This document shows, piece after piece, positions 11,401-21,600 of a stretch of 64,000 nt of DNA. Made by a program: the position numbers and the translations under genes. How positions within the stretch are numbered: position 1 is the first letter of the stretch; the number at the start of each line of letters is the position of its first letter. The notes under the pieces were generated by a model. That model worked only from the letters and a program-made list of their open reading frames with translations, ran no database searches and had not been told where the DNA came from. This DNA comes from Akebia trifoliata (lineage: Eukaryota > Streptophyta > Magnoliopsida > Ranunculales > Lardizabalaceae), in NCBI GenBank assembly GCA_017979445.1, contig CM030705.1, positions 18,183,040 to 18,247,039 of the forward strand, written 5' to 3'.

Positions 11401-14373
11401 CTTAGATTTTACCCCGGATCAAGTTTTTATCGAATCAGAACATGGTTTATCCAAAACTAATTCGATAAGATATCAAATTGGAATCTTGACGGATTAGACA
11501 GGCTTGAAATCCAAACCCCAAGTTATTATATTAGAATGGATTGGATTGGATTGGATTTGAGACCTAATAAGATCCATGGCACTCCTACCCTCCACAACCT
11601 CCCTCTTAAAAAATGTTTTGAGAAAATACCTTTTAAGGTTTTGATGAAAATTAGAGATACCTCCTTATGTTATCATCAAATTAATGACATCCCTTGACTT
11701 GAGTCTTGCATAAGATACTAACATTAAATGACTAATAATAACGGATATAAAAAAATCTTCAATTTTTTTTTTTCATTAACAAAACCCAACCCATTGTTTT
11801 CTACCTCTCTAAGACAATATTTTTTAAACCTATTCCGAACCTCTTTAAGGATGCTTTAATCCCATCATCTTTAACCCCTTCACATATATATATACCCCTG
11901 ATTTTCCATCCCAAAAATCTATCGTCTTCATCACAGATTCAACCTTAGAAGTAGAGACATGGTTCTTTAGAACCAAACATTAAAAGTGAGGTCTTTTCAG
12001 TCATTTTACGTTAGTCTCTCATGGATAATCTAAGTCAAACACAATAGTATCCCTAATTTCCACCAAAACCTAGAGGATTCTTCAAGGTATCCTCTAATCT
12101 TAAATATATGGTGTGGTTATATATAACTTTGAGGTGAAAATAAATAATAATAATAATAATAAAAAAGTGTCCATTATCAAACAGCAGGTCAACTGAAAAA
12201 AATAAAATAAGTTGAAGGCCGGCATCTTTTACAAAACGTGATTTCCTATATTTCTCTGTTGAAATGATGTGTTGGATAATCCTAACTAATTACCCCTTTA
12301 GTTTCAAACCGATGACATGCCCTTTGACCTAAGTCTTTCTCATAAATGACCTAAATACCCCCTATAAAACTATCTCTTCAAACCGGGATCATTCATCAGA
12401 ACGAAAATGGTATTATCGAGCAAAAGATCATCACAACCTAATGTATATATAAGTTCATTGCGATGTCATACAGCACAGCAAAAAATTTCTGGCCGAAAGG
12501 GAATTATCACTTAGGTTCGAATTAAAAAATTATTTATTAAAATATTGAATTATATTTATATATTGTTGTGTTAATTATAATATATATTTTATAAACTCGA
12601 TTCTTTTAAGGATTTTCAATTTTTTATTATTATTTATTAACACGGCTAGTGGTTTTCAATGTTTATTGAGTAAACAATTCAACCCTTACTAATTAACTCA
12701 AAAATCAACCCCTTCCGAGTTTGTTTATTGAGCCACCTCAAAATTCAATCTCACCCACCAACGCGGCCAAATTCAGAAACACTGTTGAAGTTCTAAAAAT
12801 ATGGAACATGGTTTTAAAACTTGGTACAAGTTGACTCAACTCAACCGTGTCATCTTATCTTGGAGTTGAATCATTAATAGTATTTCTAAATTATTATTAA
12901 CATATTTATATATATATTTTTAATAACATTAATCATTTAACTTGGAAAAAAATTAATAATTTTGCATTAAAAACACAAAATTAAATCATGATAGACTCCA
13001 CAAAATTTCCCTTCTTTTCTTAAAATAAGTGAGTGTGTTACTTAGTGGGTGAAGACGGGTTTTGAACTCAGATTATGGTATCATCATCACTCATAGTTAC
13101 TAACCTACCTATCCAGTAAACTAGCACTTTTGAGGTTTCAATAACGTGTCAATGTATTTTTAAAACATCAGATTGAGTCATCTCGGTCATGGGCAAGTTA
13201 ATGTGATTGAACAAAGATTCATACTTATTGTCTCCCACAATCACCTCCAAAATTGGATTGACTTGCCAAAGTCATTTAGAGAAACAAATTTGAAAATCAT
13301 CCTATGCAAACAATCTACCAAAAAACATGGTGAGAGTCATGGTTTCAAATTAATTGCGTAAGAGATAAGAGTTATCTAGATATCGTTTAAAAGAATGAAA
13401 CGGATATTCATTGTAAAATTGTCTCATACATTGTTTCATTTAATAATCGAGATGAATCGAATGGACTAGTAAAAAAAACTCAACATGGTCAATTTGGATT
13501 TTTTTATTATTATTAGAATAATTATAACATATATATATATATAACTCAACCTCATAGAATAACTCAAAAACTCACAGACGTGACAGGCGCAAAGAATTAT
13601 AGATTTTTGTCGGGATACACAATTGCACATGTTTATGAGAATGTGCAGTTGTGTATCCCAAGGCAAAAGATCACATCTGTGAGAATTTTAGTTATCGTGT
13701 CAGGTTGAGTTAAAAAATCACAAGATTAAATAAAAATAATTTGAATTGTGAAACCATGGAGATCATTGAGAGTGCTACCATCTTTAAATCAATATATAAA
13801 TATATATAATAAAAAGGAAAAAAGGAAAAAAAGAAAAAAAGAATAATAATTAATAATTGGACCTGATTTTGGAAGTCGGGGGTGTTGCAGATAGAGAGAA
13901 AGAGTTTTTGAAAACCTGCATGAACCATAGGGGGCTCTTCGTCTTCCTTCTCTCCACGTAACGAAGGAAATAGACCATTGTGAATTTCCACCAAATTACT
14001 TTCGTACGGATTGAAACCCACGACTGTTTGAGAGAAAGCAACATAACCCACATCCCCAATTTGATCCACCACAAAATTCTTCCCATAATGGACCACCCTA
14101 TCATACGCCAATCTGCAAAACCTCCACGATTCTGACAACAATGGAGTCGAACCCATAAACTCTGCCAACATCTCACTCGTCTCAAACCTGCACCACCACC
14201 CATTACATGTTTCATTATATATTTATATCTATATCTATATTGTATTTCTCTCTCTCTCTCTCTCTCTTTGGAAATAAAATTTGATTTTTTTTTCTTCAAA
14301 AAAAATAATAAAAAAAAAAGCTTTAATAGAAAGAAAGAGAGAAAGAAACTCACGGTGAAGCTTCGGCTTCCAT
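7688..14373 (-). CDS. PAD4: PAD4 (phytoalexin deficient 4), lipase-like immune regulator, four exons
   Basis: A complete gene model can be read: exons 14373-14354, 14187-13863, 9746-9030 and 8464-7688, all with GT/AG borders and matching phase, giving 612 aa. The N-terminal lipase-like domain has the strand CITFGSPLLGNQSLS and the elbow GHSIGG (Ser132), with SKHDIVPR giving Asp194. The C-terminal EP domain follows (RDFRINMNRVKLANFWD, LDIAEYY, RRYEVFDRWW, TQDSCFWARVEEAREW). Residue patterns fit PAD4 better than EDS1 or SAG101. Known role: PAD4 pairs with EDS1; the dimer binds ribosylated nucleotide signals made by TIR receptors and engages ADR1 helper NLRs to drive salicylic acid defence in cytoplasm and nucleus. 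Arabidopsis PAD4 is about 541 aa, so this one is somewhat longer. No frame damage is seen; it looks functional. Confidence 0.92.
9030..9746 (-). CDS. PAD4: PAD4 exon 3, nucleophile elbow and rest of lipase-like domain
   Basis: 717 bases (239 codons) between acceptor TGTAG|ATG and donor CAG|GTATTA. It contains IIVTGHSIGG with the putative nucleophile Ser132, CITFGSPLLGNQ, and HLVSKHDIVPR with Asp194. Where a catalytic histidine would be expected (after DDHIRY) the sequence is EELV. PAD4 immune function in Arabidopsis is reported not to need hydrolase activity, so this loss would be tolerable. Confidence 0.92.
10042..10215. repeat. Three-arm inverted/direct repeat in PAD4 intron 2
   Basis: Two tandem arms (GATCGCATATTTTTCAAAGT and GATCACGG..TTTCAAAGTGACA) are followed by an inverted arm (TGTCACTTTGAAAAACCTGT) ending near 10215. 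The outer pair could fold into a stem of roughly 40 bases with mismatches. It may be the relic of a MITE; no target duplication was found. Confidence 0.5.
13055..13125 (-). mobile_element. Possible tRNA-derived SINE head
   Basis: On the minus strand TAGTTTACTGGATAGG (13108-13123) resembles a Pol III A box and GAGTTCAAAACCC (13057-13069) a B box, 38 bases apart, which is normal spacing for a tRNA-like promoter. The segment cannot fold as a proper tRNA. The tail and target duplication were not identified, so the call is tentative. Confidence 0.4.
13543..13711. mobile_element. Hairpin MITE in PAD4 intron 2
   Basis: Outer arms AACTCAACCTCATAGAATAA (left) and their near-complement ending GGTTGAGTT (right) pair over about 40 bases. 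The centre is a very clean hairpin: GGGATACACAATTGCACAT (13612-13630), a 10-base loop, and its complement (13641-13659) with one G-T type mismatch. A TA-rich run flanks the left side. The superfamily is not clear. Confidence 0.7.
13863..14187 (-). CDS. PAD4: PAD4 exon 2, N-terminal part of lipase-like domain
   Basis: 325 bases between acceptor GTGCAG|G and donor CAG|GTCCAA. It encodes FETSEMLAEFMGSTPLLSES, then the strand VGYVAFSQTVVG, and ends HAGFQKLFLSICNTPDFQNQ. It brings the running total to exactly 115 codons, so exon 3 starts in phase 0. This part forms the first half of the alpha/beta-hydrolase fold, including the SESW region that faces EDS1 in known family structures. Confidence 0.9.
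14354..14373 (-). CDS. PAD4: PAD4 exon 1
   Basis: Twenty coding bases, ATG to the split codon CC|G, encoding MEAEAS plus part of Pro7. The donor is CC|GTGAGT. This start is chosen because it joins in frame to exon 2 and gives an N-terminus of the PAD4 type (FETSEMLAEFMGSTPLL after the splice). A longer unspliced frame from 14353 reads a run of low-complexity residues and is a shadow. Intron 1 (14188-14353) holds a CT/GA run. Confidence 0.85.
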
Positions 14374-15627
14374 TGATTCTTGCTTAGTCTTGTTCTTGTT
14401 CTTGTTTTTAATTTCTTCTTCTTTCGCTCTTGGGCTGGAATTTAATTCAGGATTTCGAACTTTAGAGAAGCAAAAAACGTGTTAAAGGGTCTCGGTGATG
14501 TAACATGGACCCCTCCATTTTAGGGGTCTTTGTTTTTTTATATATAATATATATGCGTTTAGTTTAAGAGTCATGAATACGCGTATATAAACCGGGTCGA
14601 ACCGGTGGAGCCAACCGGATTTTACTAATAAAATCTGTTTGATTAGTGAACCTCCCATTTTTGTGAACATTATCTTTTTATCAATATAACTGAAGATAAT
14701 TCAGAATATATATATATATATATATATATTTCTAAAGTTTTTTTTTTTTTTTTTAAATTAATATAATTAAGTCGATACAACATATTGAATTAGGGTCTGA
14801 TCATGGCTAGATCAATTTAATAAGTTTTATTCAATCACCATTTCGATTTTTAAAACCTTAGGTTAATGATAAGAGGGAGACTGATTTCTCTTGCGTACCC
14901 GAGTTAGCTAGGTATGTTGATGAGTTGGATCAAATCCCTGAAATTTCTTAAAGAATGATTGGATAATTTAGGATTTAAATCAATGATTTGGGATTTGAGG
15001 ATGTAGTGATTCAATTATGAATCAACCATATCCAATTTTGATAAAACTTGATCCCATAACATTGAAAAGCATAAATTACTAGTAAATAAACACGAAATCC
15101 CAACCATTAAAATATAAAACCCAACAGTTGTCATACTGGTTAACTATCCCTAAGAGTCGATAAATGATTACCCATGGAAAATGAAAGTGGGAAAATGATT
15201 TTCAATAAAAAGTATAATTTTCAAGGGTTTCATTATATGTAGTTCGTGAAACATGAATTCCCACCCAATGCAACTTTCTCCTTGGAAGGAATAATATTTT
15301 CTTCTTGGAAGGAAAAATATTTCTCCTTGCAAAGGAAAATATTTTCCCAATTGATCACGTAGGAAAAAGATTTCCACTTCCTAACGTTTTTCTTTCTGAA
15401 CTCCCCCCACCAAAAGCTAAAAAAGCATCTCTATTATTTTTTCCCGAGGAATTTATTTTTTAAAGGAATTCAATTTCATACTATTTCCCCCAAGGATTGA
15501 ATATTTTGTTATTCAGTTTTCCTCTAATTATAGAAATCCTAAGATAAAATATCTACTAGGATTTTGAGTTTTACCTCTTGTAATTTTTATTTTTTTGGCC
15601 AATATATGAATCCCATTATATATATAT
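14374..15627 (-). promoter_or_regulatory. PAD4 upstream region
   Basis: This is the stretch from the PAD4 start codon to the first mobile element upstream. On the minus strand a TATA-like run (CATATATATTATATATA) sits at about 14536-14553, some 165-180 bases before the ATG, and could be the core promoter. A second TA run plus T tract is at 14707-14752. No stress element was confidently recognised. The ORF at 15168-15377 arises from short GGAAGGAAAAATATTT repeats and is not a gene. Confidence 0.4.
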
Positions 15628-15745
15628 AGGACATATGAAAAAACATATGTAAAAATAATGTAACATTAATAAATTTTCAAAATATGGGTTAGAAGTTTCG
15701 GATTGAGCTGATTTTTTGTGAGGATAATCTCTATGATGGCAAGAT

Positions 15746-15780
<35 letters not shown>

Positions 15781-16027
15781 GTCCAATCCGAAACTTCTAA
15801 CCCTATCAAAAGTGATTTAGAATGTGGACTGTCGATTTTTTATCAATTTTTGTCAATAATTTGTAAATCACTTCTGATGGATTTAGAAGTTTCAAATTGA
15901 ACTGATTTTTGTGAGGATGATCTTCTCATCATAGTGACCATCCTCGCAAAAAATCAGATCAATCCAAAACCTCTAACCCATATTTTGAAAAACCATTGTT
16001 TTTACATATGTCCCTTGAACCGCCTCC
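15628..16027. mobile_element. Double-palindrome fold-back element, copy FB1
   Basis: Two adjacent sub-palindromes each have arms GGTTAGAAGTTTCGGATTGA and GAGGATGATCTC and are separated by ATCAAAAGTGATTTA. The outer ends pair (ACATATGTAAAAA against TTTTTACATATGT). The left tip has lost about a dozen bases relative to the right one. One arm carries a ~30-base poly(A) run (15748-15777). TA repeats flank both sides. Confidence 0.75.
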
Positions 16028-16039
16028 TATATATATATT

Positions 16040-16434
16040 GTTAGGTTTTTAGGGAGTGTACCTTTTAGTCGTAGTGGAGATCCAAACCTAGAGTAGTGTC
16101 ATGTTGAGTTAATCACTAGAGATCAAAAATCCAAATATTCGTTACGTCGACGCTTCTAGAGCAGTTACGATTCTTTTCACACCTTATACCCTAGGGTCTT
16201 CAATAGAAATCCAGAAAACTATCAACTTAGAAAGAAGAAGAAAATAGAGAGAAAATCTTCCTTTTGTTGTTATTTTCACGTCCTTTATCCATATCTATTA
16301 TAGAGATAAAAATAGGAAAAGAGGTTGCAGTCTCCTTAAACAATAGGGACTCAATCTTATTAGGACTCTGACTCTAAGAGGAGTCTTAGTAGATGACAAA
16401 AATGGGTTAGGTCCACATGGACACCTAAAAAACA
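16040..16434 (-). repeat. copia-2 3' LTR (395 bp)
   Basis: On the minus strand it opens TGTTTTTTAGGTGTCC just after a polypurine tract and ends AAAACCTAACA. The word TACGTCGACGCTTCTAGAGC and its surroundings recur in the truncated 5' LTR at 23246-23538. Confidence 0.85.
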
Positions 16435-16435
16435 A

Positions 16436-16447
16436 ATATCTCCCACT
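16436..16447 (-). other. copia-2 polypurine tract
   Basis: The minus strand reads GAGTGGGAGAT directly before the 3' LTR, in the position from which plus-strand DNA synthesis starts. Confidence 0.7.
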
Positions 16448-17699
16448 CAACTATGGTGGGACTCAACAATCATCTCCTCATATCAAGTTATGCATGTATT
16501 TTCTTCAAACAAGGGAATAAGGTGTGCGATCAATGGGAGTTTGACTTCTAGAGAGAGCATTATGCTAAGTTTTTATCTAACTGATAAAATACATCTCATC
16601 TCCTATAACTCACATATGCCCCAGACTTATTTGGCCACATCAGATTGAGTATTTTCCAAACCCTTATAAGCCTAAACTCATAACAATGTTTAACTATGTA
16701 CACAATGCACGAGCTTTCTTTCCAAAAATAAAATAATTTGTAAATCTATGCATTTAGTTGAATATGCAATAGTATAAAAAAATCTTTTGAAAATAGAAAT
16801 ATTAGTGCCAGCACAAACTCTAGTCATTGTGTACAATTTATCATCAAAATGTGATGTCAAATAATTTTCCTCAAGCTCTCATGTTTCTTAGTTTTGATTA
16901 AGTTACTTTCCCAGTCATGTTCCATTAGACTTTATTAATCCTAGTCACAAGTAACATGCTACAGTCAGTAAACATTAATTTTTACTTTACAATAAAGTCA
17001 TTAGTCACTAAGGGCACAATAATTACCTAATTATTCAATATACTCATACAATAAGGAAATAGAGAGTCATTCACTTACTCATATAAGTAAAAATAGGTTG
17101 AAAAATAAATAGCGCATGTAGTATAACTTACATACTATGGTGGAGTTCCTTAAGAGTTCGTCAACCTCGACACCATATGGATCTAAGTTTAGTCGCATTA
17201 TGAGTGCCTGAACTGAACTTTCCAATCCAATTGCTTACCAAAGCACTTGATTAAAGTTCACATCTGACTTTCCCAAGTTTTATGATTCTATAAGTCTATG
17301 AATCATGATCGATTCTTATGAATCTCATCTCGACAATATTCGAGGTGACAATAATACAATTATCAAGTTCGCAATCATTGTGTTTTGTAAATTGGTTTAA
17401 TCCTTAGGGTTTAATTGTTTAAATAATACTTTTTTACTCATAGTCTATGTGCCACGGCGGTCATTGTGTGAGTAAATGACCTTAACTTGATGACGAAAAG
17501 CAAGTCCATGTTCAAAAACATAGTTAAAAGTGTGTGGCATAAGATAATAAAAAAATGCAATATAATTATGATTTAATCAAATGGAAGGAATAAATAAATA
17601 AATAAATAAATAAATAAATATATATATATATATATAAAGAAATATCAAATTGTGACAATAAATCAAGAAGTTTATTACAATCATAGATCAACACCTACG
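16448..17699. other. copia-2 3' untranslated region
   Basis: Between the end of the RNase H remnant and the polypurine tract, 1.25 kb without recognisable coding sequence. It includes an AATA/TA microsatellite at about 17590-17635. Somewhat long for a copia 3' leader, so it may hold an undetected insertion. Confidence 0.5.
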
Positions 17700-19480
17700 A
17701 AGTCCCAAACTCCTAACATGAGTATGATGAATGTCTCAGGGAATAAGTTTAGTCAGAGGATCTTATACCATCTGACCTGTAGAAATATGTAGTACAACTA
17801 CCTCTTTTTGTACAATCATGTCTTGAATGTAGTGGTAACAAATGTCGATGTGCTTCAATTTTTCATGGTATTTAAGATCCTTTGCATATGCTAGTGTTGT
17901 CATGTTGTTACAATACAATGATATAAGAAGTCTGGCACTATGCACTATACTAAGTCAAATAAAAAATCTTTTTAATCACACAGCTTCTTGAACCATAACA
18001 CTACATGTAATATATTCCAAATCCATTGTGGATAAATCAACACAAGGTTGTTCTTACTAGACTAAGAAATAAAACCACCTCCATGCAAGAATGCAAAACC
18101 TAATGTGGATCTACGCTTATCTAGATCACTAGCTTAATTTGCATCACTATAGTCTTATAATCTCAAATCTGATCCTCGATAACATAATGTATAATCTACA
18201 GTTCCACGCAAGTATCAAAAAATTCTTTTTATTGCCTTCCAATGAGTAGTTCTTGGATTACTTTGATAATGATTGATCAATCATATTACAAAGCAAATAT
18301 TTGGTCGAGTATACATCATAGCATACATTAGACTTCTAATTGCATTTGGACAGGGCATTTGTGCCATCTTTTCTTTTTCTGTATCCTTCACAAGGCAAAG
18401 ATTAAGATGTAAAGAATTTTCCTTCTAGACTAGAGTGTTTATGTGCTTGTAATTTTATATACAAAAATGATCGAGCACTCTTTTAATTTAAGTCTCTTGA
18501 GACAAACAAAGAAGTCTCTTGGAGCGATAATGAGTGATCTTAATTGCAAGTATAAAATTTGCTTATCTCATATCCTTCATTTAAAAATTTGAGGATAATC
18601 ATTTCTGAGTGGCGACAATCATTTTCAACTAATAGAATGTTATCAACATACAAATACAATATTAAGAAACTATTTTCACTCCATCTAACATACACACAAT
18701 AGTCATCTTCCATCATCGTAAACCCATTTGTAAAAATGGCTTGATGAAATCGAAAGTACCATTGCCTAGATGATTACTTCAAATCATAGATAGACTTTTT
18801 AAGTTGATAGACTTTACACTCATGTCTTTCTATTTTGAAATCTATAAGTTGATCCATATAGATATCCTCATCTAAATCCCCATTGAGAAATGCCATCTTA
18901 TTATTCATCTGAAAGAGTTCTAAGTCTAAATGTATGACAATAGCTAAATTAAAACGAACGGATGTGAGTCTCACTACTGGTAAAAAAGTTTCATCATAGT
19001 CAATACCATCTATTTGGGTGTATCTTTTCGCAACCAGATAGACTTTATACTTATCAATAGTTTCATTAGCCTTTCGTTTGACTTTTAGAATCCATTTGTT
19101 TCCAACAGTCTTATTCCTAGGCGGAAGATCAACAAGTTCTTAAACTTGGTTCTTCATCATAAAACTAATTTTTTTTTTACATAGTAGTCATCTATTCTTT
19201 AGAAGTAGATGATGACAATACCTCCCAATAATTCCTAGGTTTATCATCATCAATTAGGGCAAACCTGAATAATTCCCCTTCAATCTCAAATCAAAGATAG
19301 GGTATTGTTCTACGTTTACTCATACGTAGCTCAAGATCGTCATCAATAACATCTAGTGGTATACTCCCATTGATTGGTATACTCTCACTATCCTCGACGA
19401 TCATCGGATTATTAGAAGGTTTAGTTACCCCACCTTCGTCGAGAATAGGTGGAAATTTCTCTTTTGATTATGGATTTGGT
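17700..19480 (-). pseudogene. copia-2 reverse transcriptase and RNase H
   Basis: The RT part shows LAIVIHLDLELFQMNNKMAF and LNGDLDEDIYM (18974-18774), then LYVDNILLVEND near 18640, so the YVDD catalytic box is YVDN here. The RNase H end reads SLYCNNMTTLAYAKDLKYH and KHIDICYHYIQDMI (17945-17763), matching the usual DN..A....HTKHID pattern of copia RNase H. Together they would copy element RNA into DNA. The frame is broken many times and the catalytic box is damaged, so it is inactive. Confidence 0.88.
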
Positions 19481-19489
19481 TCTATAATC

Positions 19490-20356
19490 TTATAAAACTC
19501 GTGTGATATCTGAGTTTTTTTTTCTGCTTGGAAAATCATTCTTAATGAAATCTATATCTCGTGACTTAATATCTACCATTTCATCATTGTCTCGTTCATA
19601 AATAAACACAAAGCCCTTAGAATGCTCAGAAAATCTTATAAACATGTATTTCTTAACTTTCATATCTAACTTTCCAACCTGATAGGAAAGAATATGAACA
19701 CAACTAGATGACCCCCATGGATGTACAGGATCCAAATTAGATTTTTTACCTATCCATAATTCATATGGAGAGGATGTAATAGATTTGGAGGGTACCCTAT
19801 TAAGGATGTAGGCTACAGTCAAAAGAACATCTCCTCAAAAAGAAATAGAAAGGTTTGATTGCACCATTATCGATCTCACCATGTCTAAAAAGGTTTTATT
19901 CCTTCTTTCTACTATACCAATTTGTTGCGGAGTAAAATGAATTGTTAATTGCCAACGGATACCTTTTTCTTTATAGAACCTTTTTATAGTCTTTGATAAA
20001 TATTTGCGTTCTCGATTAATTTTGAGAATATTAATTTTTCTCTCCAACTGATTTTCAACTTCTAACATAAATTTCTTAAGGGAATTTGTTGCTTCAGATT
20101 TGTGTGAAATCAAATAAATATATCCAAATCACGAATAATCATCAATAAATGTGATGAAATAGGTAATTCCATGCCATGTCTTCACATTAAATGGTTCATA
20201 GATGTCAGAATGGACTAATTTTAAGGGAATTGACACATGTACCACCTTTCCAAATGATTTCCTACTCGACTTTCTGACTAGATAATGTTCACAGACCGAA
20301 AATTTGACTTTTGAAAGTAGACTTAATAACTCATCATTTGCTAGTTTTGTCATCAT
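19490..20356 (-). pseudogene. copia-2 integrase
   Basis: 20356-20129 carries the end of the zinc finger (CEHYLVRKSSRKSF) and the first catalytic block, LVHSDIYEPFNV..YFITFIDDYS. 20113-19835 holds FTPQQIGIVERRNKTFLDM with the catalytic glutamate. 19822-19490 holds the downstream connection VHPWGSSSCVHILSYQ and KYMFIRFSEHSKGFVF. These would insert the element cDNA into chromosomes. Frameshifts separate the blocks. Confidence 0.9.
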
Positions 20357-21600
20357 ATCTTATCCAATATAGCCTAATCTAGCATACCATTTTATAGAAT
20401 TAGAAAAAATACTATTGGAAATCGAAAAAGAATCAGGGTTTAAATTATTAAAATTAACACCTAATTTAGATAAATCATTTGAAATAAAAGCGTATCCATA
20501 AACAATCGAATCCAAAGAAATGCTAACTATTTTTAACAAAAAAATGAAAATCTAAATCTAATAGCGATGTAACTGAAAACAAACTAAGTCAAATTCCTAA
20601 CGCATAAAGAACATCGTAGAGTGACAATTGCTTTCTTTGTGCATCTGTCGTTGGTATGTTTCCACTCTCACTACATCTTTACTAGAATTGTTTCCCATAA
20701 ATATCTTTATGTTACCATGAGAGACTCGAGAAAACTCTATGAACCCTACTATATTATTTGTTATATGTTTGATTGCTCTGAAATTTACTATCCAATTGAG
20801 ATCACAAGAATCAGTAACAAGCACCTTTGTGCAAAAAAAAAACAATGAAATAGGGTATTAAAATTGATTTTTACCTTCTTTGGCTCAGTACATTCACGAT
20901 CGAAGTGATCTAATTTCTTATAATAGTGGCATGCCATCTTAGATTTGTATTTCTTTCTACTATGTTTTTCTCTGCGACGTTTGAAATTTTGATTATTTTT
21001 TGGCGCAATATCATTAGTTTGAGTTCTTTTCATTGGCTTGCACTTGGATCTAAAGTTCTCACGCTTACTAGATTCAATAGTAAAAGCGACACTGTTACTC
21101 TTTGCAAACTAACATTTGACTTTTAATTCTAAATGTTGCGACAACTGAAAGAAGTTGGTAATACTCTTATTTACGTCATATTGAGTTTCATCTGTTCCTA
21201 AGAATCAAACAAAGATCTCAAGACAACAAGGATTTGCTGCTCTTCTGTCAGAACATTTCGAGCAGTTTTTAGATCGCATATCATTTAAGACATTTTTATA
21301 AGATTCTTGATCATGGTGTCATTAGCAGCCTTCTTATATGAATCAAATTTCAGTGTCAATACGAGCAATCTGATTGCTGAGGTACTTGCAAAAGAAAGCA
21401 AAACGTCCTATATTTCTTTAGTTATCTAATAACCTTCGAATTTGCCAATAAGATCATTGTACATACTACTAAGCATAGTAAAATGTGCGCACCAATCTTG
21501 TTTCTATCAATTCAAGTATGTGTCCATGTTACGACGGTGTTGTGTAGAAGTATCTTTTTGCTGGTCTATCCATAATTATGGTCAAAATATCCAAAATCCA
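20357..21600 (-). pseudogene. copia-2 gag, zinc knuckle and protease
   Basis: From about 21600 a broken gag can be followed; 21033-20788 contains the zinc knuckle CHYYKKLDHFDREC, in which the second cysteine has become tyrosine. The protease position at 20845-20597 reads LNWIVNFRAIKHITNN where W.xDSGATxHIT is expected, so the catalytic Asp-Ser-Gly is gone. Both changes are inactivating. Confidence 0.8.

Larger units (their letters stand above)
9747..13862 (-). other. PAD4 intron 2, enlarged (4.1 kb) and repeat-bearing
   Basis: The intron between exons 2 and 3 is 4116 bp; the other PAD4 introns here are 166 bp and 565 bp. It contains an inverted repeat cluster (10042-10215), an ATA microsatellite (about 12143-12163), a possible SINE head (13055-13125) and a hairpin MITE (13543-13711) about 150 bases from the donor. 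Several other short frames lie in it, none resembling a known protein. Confidence 0.8.

Noticed and set aside
13850..14353. 167-aa minus-strand frame overlapping PAD4 exon 2
   Set aside because: It reads through intron 1 in another frame with low-complexity residues; the spliced model fits the family.
7688..14373. Gene as EDS1 or SAG101 rather than PAD4
   Set aside because: Both paralogues share the fold, but the STPLL..SESW N-terminus, the CITFGSPLLGNQSLS strand and the EP-domain words (FWD..L.MLETNQLP.DFH, EPLDIAEYY) match PAD4 best.
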